Shown: positions 44,906-57,005, counted from the stretch's first letter. The stretch is DNA of 64,000 bases from Molanna angustata (GCA_963576475.1 OY754977.1:17494033-17558032), one strand, 5' to 3'. The notes: generated by a model from the sequence alone, not told the origin. A program made the numbers and translations.

Positions 44906-45660
44906 AAAGTATAGCTAAAATAAAATGCACTGAAAATGAAAAAGAATTCAGAATAGAAGCGGCCCGATCGGCATTTTACAAAATGAAAAATCTCCTCCTC
45001 GACGACAACATAAACTTAAAGCTGAGACCAAGAATGGTCAGGTGTTGTGTGTGGTCAGTTCTGCTTTATGAGGTGGAGGCGTGGACTCTCAAAGTTAATA
45101 TTATAAACCGCTTTGAAGCATTTGAAATGTGGATCCACCGCAGAATGCTGAGGATATCATGGACTGACATGGTCAGTAACACTGAGGTAATACGTAGAGC
45201 CAACTCCAACAGAGAATAATTATTCACCAATGTTAAGCTCCGGAAACCGTCGTACTTCGGCCATATTCTGAGAGGCGAAAAATATAACACCCTTCAGCTT
45301 GTCATGAAGAAGAAGATCGAGGGTCGAAGGCAACTTTCTTGTCTTCGAAACATCCGGGAACACTGAAAAAAATATGGCAACTGCGTTTTAGCTAAATCTT
45401 TGTTATTAATAATAAAGGTTTATCTATTAATAACTGTACGGTTTGGCTGTGTGCACAAAAAGTTTAGCTACACAAAACCAAATATTTTGTAGTCACTATA
45501 GTTAACTTAATTTTAAAGTGAAATTTTGTTACTATTAACTATTAACAATTATTTTCAGTGTAAGGACCGGTATGAGAACAATGGAAGAGCTTTCGCACTG
45601 CCCAGGACAGGAGGGCTTTCTTTATGGTGGTCGTCAACATCGGGGGATCTGACATGACAC
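44906..45660 (+). pseudogene. LINE C-terminal region interrupted by a 200-bp element
   Basis: The plus frame reads FRIEAARSAFYKMKNLLLDD, LRPRMVRCC, EAFEMWIHRRMLRISWTDMV and IRRANSNRE, a stop, then (same frame) KLRKPSYFGHILRGEKYNTL, EGRRQLSCLRNIRE. After the insert at 45361-45560 the text resumes RTGMRTMEEL. This is the region after the reverse transcriptase palm. Related fragments: 16046-16130 and 54010-54280. Palm motifs are absent. Confidence 0.8.
45361..45560. mobile_element. 200-bp MITE with CACTGAAAA ends
   Basis: Begins CACTGAAAA and ends TTTTCAGTG, exact inverted repeats of 9 bp (10 with the flanking A and T). It splits a LINE codon series. Removing it together with two flanking bases restores CGG GAA AGG ACC GGT (R-E-R-T-G), so the insertion made about a 2-bp duplication, now AA versus TA. 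CACTG ends and a 2-3 bp duplication would suit a CACTA-like element. Too short to encode anything. Confidence 0.7.
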
Positions 45661-46544
45661 GCTAAGAAGATAGCTGAACAGTTTAGTTACTCTTCTTAAA
45701 AAAGTACCGATTTATTCTAGACTAGACCATTTTTATTCTATACAAGATTATCTCTATGTTCCATATATTGTCATTGCCTTAAATGGGAATATATTTAAAG
45801 TCATTTCAAGGAATTCTAAAGTGAATTGATTTAATGTCATGTGGTAGGTCTCACTGGTATTTTAACCTCTATATTTATGGCATGAAACGGTCTGGCGTGG
45901 TGTGGATAATTAAAATTTACAATAATTTGAGTATCGACGACGGTGTATTGTATAGGCAGATAGGATGGTAGATACATCATATGGGTACCAGTTGTGGCAA
46001 TTAAAACGTGATACAAGAACACGAGTCACAGATATTTTATTGATTCTAGAAACCTGATTCTTTCACCGTGGGACCACCAGAGTCACAGTACAGCATGCAT
46101 GTACGTACCTACTTAAATATATCGTTGCGTTTGTAACTAATAGCTAATTTCTTCGGAGTCAAGGACATGTTCTTTACAAGGGACAAGTAACTTGTGAATA
46201 GACTCTTCGATAGCAAACCACCACTAGAATAAAATAAGCGTATCTGAATAACCTCTCTTATCTTGAAACACATGTCTTAACAAATCTTGCGAAGTCTTAA
46301 AAAACTCGAGAACTACAGAATTTGCAATGGTTTGTAGTACATATCAGAATGATTACGAAGAATTTTTCAGATATTTTCTTTTAACAAGATATCAATCAAG
46401 AAATGATATCATTGTAGTTTCTACTATTATTATCAATACATTAGAGACACCAAGCTTTGTTGGATTTCAAAAGAGCTCGTTGGATCTACAAATTATTAAG
46501 GACTAGGTACTTACCTATGGAGTTAGAGTTTACTATATTTTATT
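45661..46544. other. AT-rich spacer
   Basis: Nothing supported on either strand. Confidence 0.45.
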
Positions 46545-46855
46545 GAGTTTTGTTTTTCGATCGTTCATACCTACATACATACCATCACAGATTATTCCCA
46601 CAATGTGGGGTGACCAGCGGCAGGTGTACGGGTGTGTGTACTATAAAAGGAAGCACGACACATTCGTGTATCTCCACACATATGAGCCTTGTCACACCTT
46701 AAAAGGCTACATTCAGAATGGGTGGTGAACCTCGTTGCTAAACTATTATGAGAAATGTTATTTTGCCAGTTGTATATTATTTTACCCGGCTCTTACGGGA
46801 CACAAGAAAACAATTATGTCTAATAGATAAGAGTGGAAACACTATTCGTGCTCGT
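46545..46855 (+). repeat. Dispersed repeat E, longest copy
   Basis: Runs from ACATACATACCATCACAG and CACAATGTGGGG through GAAGCACGACACATTCGTG, AGAATGGGTGGTGAACCTC, GGCTCTTACGGGACAC to AATAGATAAGAGTGGAAACAC. Pieces recur at 33245, 44701, 50830 and (minus) 7955. No coding or terminal repeat seen. Confidence 0.6.
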
Positions 46856-46921
46856 TGAAATTCCATATTTTTCCAACTAACTAATGAAGAGGAGAGTTTT
46901 GATGTTAGCCACATCTACTTG

Positions 46922-47803
46922 TCCAACTATCGATCTGTTCAGAGAATTTATTTCTCTTAACGAATCGACAGTATTAACCTTAGTCCCGTGTAAGCGAATT
47001 GTATGCAGTAGTGGAGTTTTTGCATGGTTTTTCAAACTTTGGAGTCGAAAAACACCAACCTCGAGGCTTCTTGAGGCACCAACTCACGATTTCAAGTAGA
47101 ACATTTAGTGTGTCTGTGTGTGTGAGACCAACCTCCCTTATAAATTTTGATCCGCTTGATGCACAGAACCCAAAATTTCAGAAGATACCGATAATTTTAG
47201 GACTACAAAACTTTTATAGTCAGAATTTTAAAATTTCGTTCCAGTCATTTGAATTTTTATTTTATATTTCCATAAAAGCTAGAATAGTGAAAATTGTATA
47301 AATATAGACAAACACAATATCTTTTTAGATTAGGTAATATTTTTTAGGACATGTTTATGTGTTACTGCCTTTATTTCAATTTTATTTTTTTTTACTAGAC
47401 AATTTAATTCTACAAAAACCATACAGCAGTAGGTACTTATCTTAACAATTATTGTAAAAATTGAATTAATGATTTTAATGATTTTAACGTTTCATGCGAT
47501 TTTGACGATACTACCGTATGACAGAATAAACAATATCTACGGGGAATCTCAATAATTTGATAATTAATCTTCATACATGCATAGGTACAGCTACAAGCTG
47601 TTAACATATTCGGGGTAGAAAAAAAGGACAAACCTCAATAATTTCCTATCCTGACATACATGTTTTGTATAGAAAACAAAATATCTTAAAAATATTTAAT
47701 AATTTGGATTTAAGGGATTATAGTTTAGTCCGTATTCTTCAACTGTAGGTATATACACACTATCGCCATCGATTGTTGGATCTCATGTGTCACATGCAAC
47801 TAG
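46922..47803 (+). mobile_element. Non-autonomous Helitron, family A, copy 5, diverged
   Basis: Starts TCCAACTATCGATCTG and ends CATGTGTCACATGCAACTAG|T. The 3' hairpin here is CATGTG-T-CACATG, extended by a paired change. Many small deletions shorten it to 882 bp and the GT tract is nearly lost. An older copy than 1, 3 and 4. Confidence 0.8.
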
Positions 47804-48210
47804 TTATAACATTGCTAAATACTACACAAGGCGAATGTGAAACGAACAGCTTATTTGTGCATATTTTATGATAGATTTTATTTGTTAGATAGTTAGTTAT
47901 AGGTATTCCACCGGTATAATTAAATGTTACTTTTTCTGATCCTGACATAAACGTCATCTCTGAATTATACATATAAGTATATTGTTGTATTTTCTGAGAA
48001 GTGATTTCGCAAATGTGGTGCAACATTTTAACATTTTTTATTGCTAAATCTCAACGAGGATAGACGGATATACAATGCTGTGGAGATAATCGTTAACGAG
48101 AGAGAAATTCTCATATTTTATAAGAATGTTTTTATTCGTTCAATGTTTATGGACAAGGTTTCTCGGAATATGCAAACCACCTAATACAAGACAATCATAC
48201 ATTTGACAAA
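47804..48210. other. AT-rich spacer
   Basis: Nothing supported on either strand. Confidence 0.45.
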
Positions 48211-48438
48211 ACAAACACACAATAATTACATAAGCGTACATACGCACAATAATTACATATACGTACATACGCACAATAATTACATAAACGTACATACGCA
48301 CAATAATTACATAAACGTACATATGCACAATAATTACATAAACGTATACATACGCACAATAATTACATAAACGTATATACGCACAATAATTACATAAACA
48401 TACATACGCACAATAATTACAAAAACGTACATACGCAC
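48211..48438. repeat. 27-bp tandem repeat, about eight units
   Basis: The unit is ACAATAATTACATAAACGTA then CATACGC, with slight variation. As 27 is a multiple of 3, the minus strand stays open as nine-residue VYVIIVRMY repeats within a 103-codon frame (48140-48451). I read that frame as a by-product of the repeat. Confidence 0.92.
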
Positions 48439-49091
48439 TGAAACAAAACAATTTATAGATTTTTCTTCAGTCCTCCTTCGTCCAGTACCTAATGGACATA
48501 GGACCGAATGCAGAGTCCTACCTAAATGCTAAATTCTAAATACTAACCATATTTTCATTGCACAGTCACTCACTTAATAGGAGATCACGTGGCTTCCTAA
48601 CTGGAGGATGCTACGAAGTTACATAATATCTAAATCGTGAGGAACCTTACGAGTTGTTTTAGTACTAAAATACGAGATGTTTTCAATGGCTGATGATTTT
48701 AGCGACTTCGATTAATGTGTATTTGGTAATTTTGACAAATCAAATACCAGACAGAGTATTCAGCGATCTATACGAGATGTCGAAAATTCCTTGGAATTTC
48801 AGAAAAATCGTGACATCGAGCTGTCAGTTGAGCTTTGGTTACATATGTTTGTGTTGTTATGACAAAAAACATTTTAAACATCAGTCTAAGCCCATAGAAA
48901 GCTATATATCTCTTTTCTTCATACACAATAATGTGAAATTCTACGCCATCGACCTTAAGTTTGTCGTAGTATTTAGTTAGTGATGTCTCTGCAACGCAAT
49001 TGCTAACTTAAGAATGCTAAATACTCCAGTGAGGTTAGGAGTTAGTAGGTAGGTATATTCGCTACTCCCACCACCACAGGTATATAGGTAC
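48439..49091. other. Spacer with unremarkable open frames
   Basis: No supported gene. A 95-codon plus frame at 48693-48980 lacks recognisable motifs. Confidence 0.4.
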
Positions 49092-49385
49092 CTAGGACTG
49101 TGTATTCGGGTCATAGGCCTCCCCTTGAGATCTCCACAGCTCCCTATCTTGGGCAGACCACATCCATCCGCCTCCAGCCACTCATCTAATATCATCTGAC
49201 CACCTTGTTTGAGGCCTTCCAATACATCTTTTGTCCGTTCTAGGTCGCCATTCCAGCACATTTTTTGCCCATCAAGAATCTACAGTACAGGCGACATGCC
49301 CTGCCCAGATCCAGTTCTGCTGGCCACCTTTTGAACAACGTCGCTTATTTTGGTATTCTCTCATATCCACAAGTTAGTTTTTCTA
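49092..49385 (-). pseudogene. LINE C-terminal fragment with two TGA stops
   Basis: The informative minus frame reads QQNWIWAGHVACTVDS, TGA, WAKNVLEWRPRTDKR, GRPQTRWSDDIR, TGA, VAGGGWMWSAQDRELWRSQG then EAYDPNTQS and the real end at 49092-49094. The longer open frame of 94 codons on this strand is in a different phase and is a shadow. Same family as 11846-12093, 21650-22075 and 63400-63560. Confidence 0.8.
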
Positions 49386-50052
49386 TCTCTTAACGAATTA
49401 CCCAGCATTCTCTTTTTCATGGGTCTTTTGTATTACTGCAAAATTATGTAAAATTAAAAATGTATGATAATGAAAGATGTCATTAATAGAATGAAAAGGA
49501 ACACGCTGAGTACGTTTTGTCAAATGGGAATGTCTTGAATAACAACCAATCAAAGAATTTTGTTTATGTATATTAACAAACTGGTTGTGTACATAAAAAT
49601 AGCTTAAATTTTTAATTAAAAATATAAACATATGACCAATCAATGAGCGATTTCAATGAAAAGCCATTTGAGATGAGTTTTAAATTTATTGTGTGAAATT
49701 TTTGACGGCCCGTCCCAAAAATACTTCGCACGTATATACCTATTCGTTTATGGTCTGAAAATGCATATTACAATGTTGGCAAAGATGATGCATTTTATAT
49801 TGACATTCGATATAAATAACCAGATCCATATTTTTTGTTTGGCCAATATGACTTTCTTCGAATTTCGCACTATGGCTGAATATTGTGAGGCTGCATTATT
49901 ATTTGACATGTCATTCGCATTAGCGATGATTTGCGAATTCGCTGAACATTTAAGGACAAAATATTTAAAATGTCCCATAAAAGGTGTGATCTTAAGAGGT
50001 CTGTGGTTTTATTAGCGGTGGGCCGGACTCGGAAAATTTACATAATATCGAT
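49386..50052. other. Spacer
   Basis: No supported gene. Frames of 108 codons (plus, 49689-50015) and 76 codons (minus) overlap there and have no identifiable domain. Confidence 0.4.
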
Positions 50053-50144
50053 ATATAATATGTAATAATTTGAATTTAAGGGTAGTTTGGTACGTATTCT
50101 TCGACTATACTTACTATAGCTATCAACGTGTTACATGCAACTAG
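50053..50144 (+). mobile_element. Helitron family A, 3'-end fragment
   Basis: TAATAATTTGAATTTAAGGG, TAGTTTGGTACGTATTCTTC and GTGTTACATGCAACTAG|T match the last 90 bp of the family. The inner part is missing. Confidence 0.75.
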
Positions 50145-50230
50145 TTATATCAAAACAATGAGAAAATTGCACAATTACATTTCACTACTATGTATGTAAT
50201 AACATACACATAAAATTATATGTTATTACA

Positions 50231-50422
50231 TGAATGAACGAACGAACGAACGAAAGAATGAACGAATGAACGAACGAATGAATGAATGAATGAATGAATG
50301 AATGAATGAATGAATGAATGAATGAATGAATGAACGAATGAATGAATGAACGAATGAACGAACGAACGAACGAACGAACGAATGAACGAACGAACGAACG
50401 AACGAACGAACGAACGAACGAA
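50231..50422. repeat. GAAC/GAAT tetranucleotide microsatellite
   Basis: About 48 tandem tetramers switching between GAAC and GAAT blocks. It keeps minus-strand frames of about 100 codons open (RSFVRSFIHSF patterns), which are not genes. Confidence 0.95.
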
Positions 50423-50667
50423 AAATATATTTTCAACAGTATAAATATTACAAAGAAATGAAAATTTGAGGTTAAATTCACATATGCACATGAGTAATTC
50501 CATTTTCCTGAAAATCAGCGGTTGGATACATGGAATCATGTTTTCACGGAAGTGGAATTAAATTTATGTAGGTACTTCTATTTTACATAATTTTACTACT
50601 AAAATATTTTAACCTATGATAGTTTTACTTATATCATCCGGGAGATACCTTTCTTTTCTTTTTTTTT

Positions 50668-50810
50668 TTCTTTTTTTAAATAAAAAATGAATATGTCCTT
50701 GTTAAACAAGTACATATACATCTTTCTACGTTCCCTAAAATAAGCAAATAAATGCTTGTGCAATAGGTGAACGAAATCGGTCGAGGCAGGATTCGAACTC
50801 GCGACCACTG
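50668..50810 (-). mobile_element. SINE family 1, head-truncated
   Basis: From the A-rich tail (T run at 50658-50678 on plus) through ATGTCCTTGTTAAACAAGTA, CGTTCCCTAAAATAAGC and the B box region GGATTCGAACTCGCGACC. The A-box end is missing. Confidence 0.75.
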
Positions 50811-50829
50811 CTACCTACCTCATTAGTAT

Positions 50830-51045
50830 TTTTTTTCATTCATATCTACCATCACGGCACATGGGTGTATCCCAGACAACATGCAGAATGGGCGGTGAAC
50901 CTCATTGATGAGCAATGTGAGCTGTTAAATTGTTTTTTTCGAAATAATTTAACAATTTATTTTCGATTTCCTAACTCTTTCGAGACGACGGTAATAGAAA
51001 AGAGTGGATCTACTATTCTATAACGGTGCCTGACAGCAAAAACAC
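50830..51045 (+). repeat. Dispersed repeat E, partial copy
   Basis: ACCATCACGGCACATGGG, AGAATGGGCGGTGAACCTCA and AAAGAGTGGATCTACTATTC occur in the order seen at 46545-46855. Confidence 0.5.
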
Positions 51046-51516
51046 ATTTGACAAGAATTAAAAAAAAAATCAATAAATAACCTGTTGTCGACGATATTGT
51101 ACCGATTCGATCCTCAATTCGACGCAACAATTTAAGGCAAACAATGGCGATGTTTTCAACAAAAGGGCAATAATAATATCGGAAGGTACCAGACAGGGTG
51201 ACAGTTTTAGGGTCAAAAAATAATTCAAAAGCCAAATTTGAGTTTTGATCGTAAATTTTTTAAAGGGAATAACATGTTGGCAACCATCCGCTAATCAAAT
51301 TATTTATTGCGGAATATAATATTCAAGGTGGCGGTGTTGGCGGCCTCAACAGAACACAACGTAATATAAAAGGTATAATTTCAAGACGGTTTTTAAGAGA
51401 ATTAATTTCTAAATTAAAAAAAAAACATAGAAACATTGTAACCACAATTCTACACTATTTCATAAGTAGTGAAGATTTTCTTTTTCCAAAAGAAGATTTT
51501 TTTAAATAACAAAGAG
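51046..51516. other. AT-rich spacer
   Basis: Nothing supported on either strand. Confidence 0.45.
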
Positions 51517-51862
51517 TTTTTCATCATCATCATCATTGGCGATACAGCCCACTGTGAACCTTGGCCTCCTCCAGAATTTTTCGCCATTTAAACCGGCCCA
51601 TCGCCTGCACTCTCCAGTTTGCAACGCCATTCCTCTTTAGATCCTCCTGTATGCCGTCCATCCACCGCAGCTTGGGTCTCCCCACACCTCGTCTCCCCTC
51701 CGGTCGTGTGTCGAGAATCTTCTTTGGGGTTTGGCCTTCCTCCATTCGTTGAACGTGCTCTAACCATTGAAGTCGATGTATATTAATATATTTTACTATG
51801 TTAGGGTCACTACAAAGGTTCTCCAGCTCATGGTTGTACCTTATCCTCCATATTCCACTCTC
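51517..51862 (-). pseudogene. LINE C-terminal fragment with ATG-type tail
   Basis: Open minus frame: GIWRIRYNHELENLC, HRLQWLEHVQRMEEGQTPKK, LDTRPEGRRGVGRPKLRWMD, DLKRNGVANWRVQAMG, WRKILEEAKVHSGL and a stop at 51533. The 3' end is (TCATCA)n on plus. ACAAAGAG occurs at 51509-51516 and 51863-51870, a possible short target duplication. Intact sister of 36848-37199, but 5'-truncated so not functional. Confidence 0.85.
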
Positions 51863-51870
51863 ACAAAGAG

Positions 51871-52304
51871 GTCCAAAGATTTTGATCAAAACCCAAATAT
51901 TGTACGCTATAACCTATTGATAAATCTGCGATTGAAGTTCTAACTTACAATCTTGCAGCTTTTAAAAGAAAACTTTTTTTGTTATCTGAACTTATGAATG
52001 GGTACATATGAAATGTTTTTTTTTAACTGTTATTTTTTGTTTTATATCACTCTTATTTATTTAATGTTAATCATTAACGGAAACTTATTGGTTTATTTGA
52101 ATATTTTTGTACCATTACATACAATATAATTACACAACTGTATGATTCCTTGATAAATAAATATTGTATTGTATTTTTTACAGCGAAAACCATCCGTTTG
52201 ATCGACTTCATATCATGTAATAGCACATGTATAAAGTACATTAACTTACAGCTGGTTAATTATTTACTTTGGTGTCATTGGACAATTGAAGTCACGCCTA
52301 TTGT
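51871..52304. other. AT-rich spacer
   Basis: Nothing supported on either strand. Confidence 0.45.
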
Positions 52305-52790
52305 CCAGAAAAAAACTAAAGCCACGCTATACAATACACCAATTAAACCAGTCTTAACATATGCTTCGGAGATCTGGGCATTAACCATGTACGATGAAAA
52401 CAGACTCGACGTCTTTGAAAGAAAAATCTTACACAGAATACAAAGACTTATTAACGACGCGACGGTCAAACGTGGCGTAAAATATATAACACGGAGCTCT
52501 ATGATCGTTATCAGAACATTAGCGTAGTCAAGTTAATTGAGATTAACAGACAACGTTGGTTGGGACATTTACACCGTATGGATGATCTGGTGCTCCCAAA
52601 AAGGGTGTTGTCTAATGACTCAACCGGTAAAAAAGCGTAGAGAGACCTAAACTATGATGTTTGGAGGGCATTGTCGCAGATTGTCGGGCTGTGGGGCAGC
52701 AGAACTGGAAGGTGGCAGCCAACGATAGAGCAGTATGGAGAAGATTCTTGAAGGCAGCTGGGTCCCATCAAGGCTTGTGACGATGAGGAT
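52305..52790 (+). pseudogene. LINE C-terminal region with frameshifts
   Basis: Plus text: KKTKATLYNTPIKPVLTYAS, EIWALTMYDENRLDVFERK, LHRIQRLIND, then in another frame EINRQRWLGHLHRMDDLVLP and KRVLSNDSTGKKA, then WRALSQIVGLWGSR/AVWRRFLKAAGSHQGL in shifted frames. The tail is GATGATGATGG. C-terminal part of a LINE polyprotein. Confidence 0.75.
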
Positions 52791-54009
52791 GATGATGGTG
52801 AGTTTTTCAAATATATAAATACATTTCTTCTCTGTCTTTTCGTACATTCCACATGCTCTTATGTTTTGAAAATAGGCTTTGACTTTTTTTACAAATTATA
52901 TATTGTAGGCATGCATATAATTGGATTTCATAAAAAAAATTCAAATAGTCTACCTTTCAAGAAGAAAAATATACACTGACGTGTTAAGATATGGGCATTA
53001 TCTACTCGTTAAGAGAATATTATGTAGAAATTATTTATAACGTTTTGCCAAGAATCTATCAACGCTTTTTACAATTCAGAAATGTAAAATGTGGAGAAAT
53101 CCGTGTTGGCTACTACCAATTCGTAAAAATTGATTATTTTTGAAGTGAAAATTTGATTTCTTTAATAAAGATTTACTAACTTTGTGGTGCACAATACCCA
53201 GTTGACAAAAAAGTCCTCCTGACGATCAAACTCCTCTTTTCACAAGACCTCACCCAACTACCAATCACATAGTCTTATTCTTAGTACACCGACAGCTTCC
53301 TGGTTTAGTTTTAGATATGCCTGGTGAAGGAACGGTTTCTTGAATTAAAAAAATGTGGTGTAAACAAAAGAGCAGTAAATTTTGAATCACTTTAATGGTG
53401 TATCAAATAATCCAGTGTTGAAGATATGTTGGAGCCACGGAGATGTTAACCGTGGGACAATGGGTACATCGACAGAATGAGTGAGTGGTGAGGACGATAA
53501 TCGAGATGGTTGCACCGTGTAATTACTGACAGACAGGTCAGTCTGGTCATCCGCCATAACTAAAGGTTTTTATTGCCGTTTTAATTACTTACCTACAACA
53601 ACTGAAACTGAACTATTTACAATCACAATAAACTGTGGACGCCATGACAAATGCCAATTGCTCTTTCTCTCTCTCTGACTCCGAAGATTAAAAGCTCTCC
53701 GGAGACCGAGTGTCGTGAGATATAAATTAAAGCATCTATAATTGAATTAAATCTCCGTATACCATGTGTTTTGTAATAAATTAAATTCGTCGTATCGTTA
53801 TACATAAAATTCATTAATGCGTCTTGTACCTACGGCTTCATTTTTGAAATGTTTAAAACTGTCACATATAAGTATTTTATTATCACAATAAAACCAATTA
53901 TGCAGATAGTTTTAATTTATTAGGGAATTCACCTTCAAAAGAGTGATTTATGCCAAATGGAAGAAATAGACTTAATTCTATATTGGATATCAAGTTTTCT
54001 GATATTCAT
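52791..54009. other. AT-rich stretch
   Basis: No supported gene or repeat partner. Confidence 0.45.
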
Positions 54010-54280
54010 CCCGTTTCTTCTTTTTCTTCTTCTGGTGCCCTGTCAGGAACCCCAGACTTTAGTGATCACTCTGTTGAATTCATCTGTCCTGTGATGCCCG
54101 GAATATCTGCTCCATATTTATGAAGCCCGTCCATTCCCTGATATTACGTAGCCAGGACATCTTTCTCCTTCCAGTCCCTCGAAGACCGTCTATCTTGCCC
54201 TCCAGTATAAATTGGAATAAGTGGTATTTTTCTCCCCTAATTATGTGGCCCGGATATGCGATATTGCGGATCTTTATTGT
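54010..54280 (-). pseudogene. LINE C-terminal fragment
   Basis: The minus frame AYPGHIIRGEKYHLFQFILE, GKIDGLRGTGRRKMSWLRNI, REWTGFINMEQIFRASQDR then a stop. The tail is AGAAGAAGAAAAAGAAG. Same family as 44906-45660 and 16046-16130. Confidence 0.8.
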
Positions 54281-55607
54281 AGATATCGGATAAACAGGAA
54301 GAGAGTTTAGCTATAGATGAGAGACGTTAATTGGCAATGGGACTTTTGAAAAAATCCTTGATATATGTAATTATAAGTTCTTACATAGATCAAAAACACT
54401 AAAGGTTGAGTTTATGTACATAGACTAACAAATTTTACAATAATTTTACCAACTTCATGCAACACATGGTTCAACTACACACTTAATGCTTTACACTAGT
54501 ATACTTATTAAAACATTTCCTTACATCCTGTATAAGTGGAAAAACACCATTGGTATTATTTATGACATTATATCTTGAAAACAATAAAGTTAGCCATTGT
54601 TATAATTTTCTTAAATTTGTAATTTTGATTGAATTTATGCTGTTTTTAATCTTCAAAGCTTGACAATTCTTGGACGCATTTTTGTAGAGGTCTATTATAT
54701 TGTATTAACTCTTTTATCAGTAATTTCGCAATATGTCATGGTGCGTAAATTGTAAAACCATATTGTGATGTTTTCATGTTTGCATAGGATTGTGTTGCAA
54801 ATCAGCTGTTGGGTACTTTTTCTCTCCCTTCATAGCTAAGCATGGGTCCTTTTGGAATACAAAGATGTTTGTGTGAATATGTGTGAGTTTACTTACTGCT
54901 ATCATTTTATACGTATAAGTAACTGTATCCCAATAAATGATTATATTATTATGACTAATATAAAATTTAGTTTGATATGTCTAGTATATGCATCTCAAAC
55001 CAATAGGATAAGTCAATAATTTATACCATCTTTCTTATTTCATTGACGAGTTTTATTTCCCATAATAATTATTACCATTGAAGACCGCAGATATAATTCA
55101 TTTATTAACAACAAAACGAATGATGTAGTCATAACAATATTTCATGATCAGTTTCGCCATTGACTTGACTTGGTATCAAACATCCACTGCTGGGATCATA
55201 ATAATATCCCGGACTATGAGATATGACCGCTTTGATAGTTGGTACATGAAACCCCGATGATGTGTAAACCTGTAAGCTTTTATTCACTTTTATTATCATC
55301 TCGAATCATATCCGGTGATAAAACATATCAACACGCATTTTATATCTCAAATCGTTCCGATGAACATAACTCGCTGAAACAATATTTGCCGATTCTCAAA
55401 ATATTGCAGTGGAACCAATCCACGTTTTAAATGTCTACTTTGAGAACTTACTTTGCCATAAAAAAGTGACTTCTCACTTTATCGCTGATCACAAACACAA
55501 TTAAATGCAAAAGTTGTAAAAATGAAATCAAAACGGTCGAGTTCGAAAATTTGATTCATTCATTTGATTCAAGCCAGTCTATACATAAATATGATTCTTT
55601 TATATGT
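54281..55607. other. AT-rich stretch
   Basis: No supported gene. A 63-codon plus frame at 55239-55430 lacks features. Confidence 0.45.
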
Positions 55608-55852
55608 AAATTAAATATTAAATTTATTTATAAAAATAAAAATAAAACAGCGTTTTAATCCACAGTGAGTACAATTTAATGACCCTCGCTAAATACAACT
55701 AGCATCTTCAGAGGTAGAGTATAAATTGTACCTCTGAAGATGCTAGTTGTGTCTAGCGAAAGCGCTAAGGCTCATTAAATTGTACTCATTTTGTATTAAA
55801 ACGCTGTTTAATTTTTATAAATAAATATAATATTTACTTTATAATTATGAAC
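55608..55852. repeat. Foldback element, about 245 bp
   Basis: The outer arms ATTTATTTATAAAAAT...AACAGCGTTTTAAT pair with ATTAAAACGCTGTTTAAT...ATAAATATAAT. The core CAACTAGCATCTTCAGAGGT (55695-55714) pairs exactly with 55730-55749, leaving a 13-base loop. Some bases between the outer arm and core are unpaired (AGCGAAAGCGCTAAGG). No coding capacity or clear target duplication. Confidence 0.85.
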
Positions 55853-56116
55853 TTCCACTCTGTGGTAACGAAAAAAACATTGAAATTATCCTATAAAAAA
55901 TGTATAAGACTCATCGTTCTCTGAGTCAAAACTAAATGAACCATCTGGTTTCTCTTTTGATATGTCCTTTATTTAACTTCTCTTATCTGTAGGTACTAGA
56001 ATTTCGCAATCGATTTTTAACTATATAACTTTCCGACCTGTATAAGCTCTGAAACTTTCAGAATTTGTCTATAACCGGTGACAATACACGTTTCAGCATA
56101 CATTTTGAATAATAAT

Positions 56117-56225
56117 AATCATCATCATCATCACGAGCTCGACAGCCCTAGGTGGGCCTTGGCTGAATCCAAGAGTCTCCTCCATTCCCGTCTATCCGTT
56201 GCCGCCTTCGTTCTCCAATTTGAAT
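56117..56225 (-). mobile_element. LINE 3'-end fragment with TCATCA tail
   Basis: CATCATCATCATCACGAGC, CGACAGCCCTAGGTGGGCCT and CCAAGAGTCTCCTCCATTCC parallel the ends of 36848-37199 and 51517-51862. Confidence 0.7.
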
Positions 56226-56370
56226 TATATTCAGGTATTGATTTCAGTTTTCTTTAACTCCATAATTAGCCTTGTTCTTCATTTTAACGCGAAGAAAACT
56301 TAGAAAAGGGTGACCTCAAATTTATTTTTGTATTACTTTTTGATATTGTGACAGCAGTTTTTATGTTTTA

Positions 56371-56458
56371 TTGAACGAAATCGGTCGAGGCAGAATTCGT
56401 AATCGCGACCATTGGATTACTAGCCCAGCGCGCTAACCGCTCTGCCATCGACCCATCT
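56371..56458 (-). mobile_element. SINE family 1 head fragment
   Basis: The minus strand reads GATGGCAGAGCGGTTAGCGC, CTGGGCTAGTAATCC and TGCCTCGACCGATTTCGTTC. The B box is mutated (GCGATTACGAATTC). The body is missing. Confidence 0.75.
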
Positions 56459-56964
56459 GAATGTGAATAGATTCTATCAATGATAGTGACACAATTATTT
56501 GATGAAATTTAATTATCTTCTACTAAACTGCGTAACGTGGTTTAGTTTGAGAATCTCAATGCGAAATTGACATGATGTATTAGCGTTGTGAATAATATAT
56601 TAAACGATTGAACACTGTTGACTCCATACTCATTCATAAATGGTTAATTTATTTTGAATCTGTAGACATACAGAGCACATCTGATAAATATAGGTAACAA
56701 CTCATGACGGTGTAGGTATAATAACAGTAACTGTTTGTTAGAAACGTTAAAATGATAAAACCAAGACATTTTGCAATAATTGATGTCTACCATTTTATTA
56801 TATACATAATAATATGTCAACCATTTTATTATGTACATATTATGTACATAAAAAAAACATCAAGATGAAATTCATGATACACACTCTCCTAACGATACTC
56901 GTTGATTGTGTAGGAGCTCGCCATGACGTTCCACTTTCTAAGTTCAAATGAAACGATGAAAATG
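56459..56964. other. AT-rich spacer
   Basis: Nothing supported. The 5' end of the next Helitron is too degraded to locate and may begin within this stretch. Confidence 0.4.
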
Positions 56965-57005
56965 AATATGGTTTTTCCAACTTAGAATTAGGAGTAGACC
57001 ATTAA

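Noticed and set aside
48211..48438. CRISPR array
   Set aside because: The repeats are directly contiguous without unique spacers, and the surrounding DNA is clearly eukaryotic.
48140..48451. 103-codon minus frame with VYVIIVRMY repeats
   Set aside because: Produced by a 27-bp tandem repeat; no start context, signal or homology.
48977..49261. 94-codon minus open frame as the coding phase
   Set aside because: Another phase on the same strand reads as a LINE C-terminus with two TGA stops; the open phase is a shadow.
49689..50015. 108-codon plus frame as a gene
   Set aside because: No domain, no splice or promoter context, and an overlapping 76-codon antisense frame; compatible with chance.
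50188..50539. About 100-codon minus frames rich in RSFVRSF/HSFIHSF
   Set aside because: Direct translation of a GAAC/GAAT tetranucleotide microsatellite.
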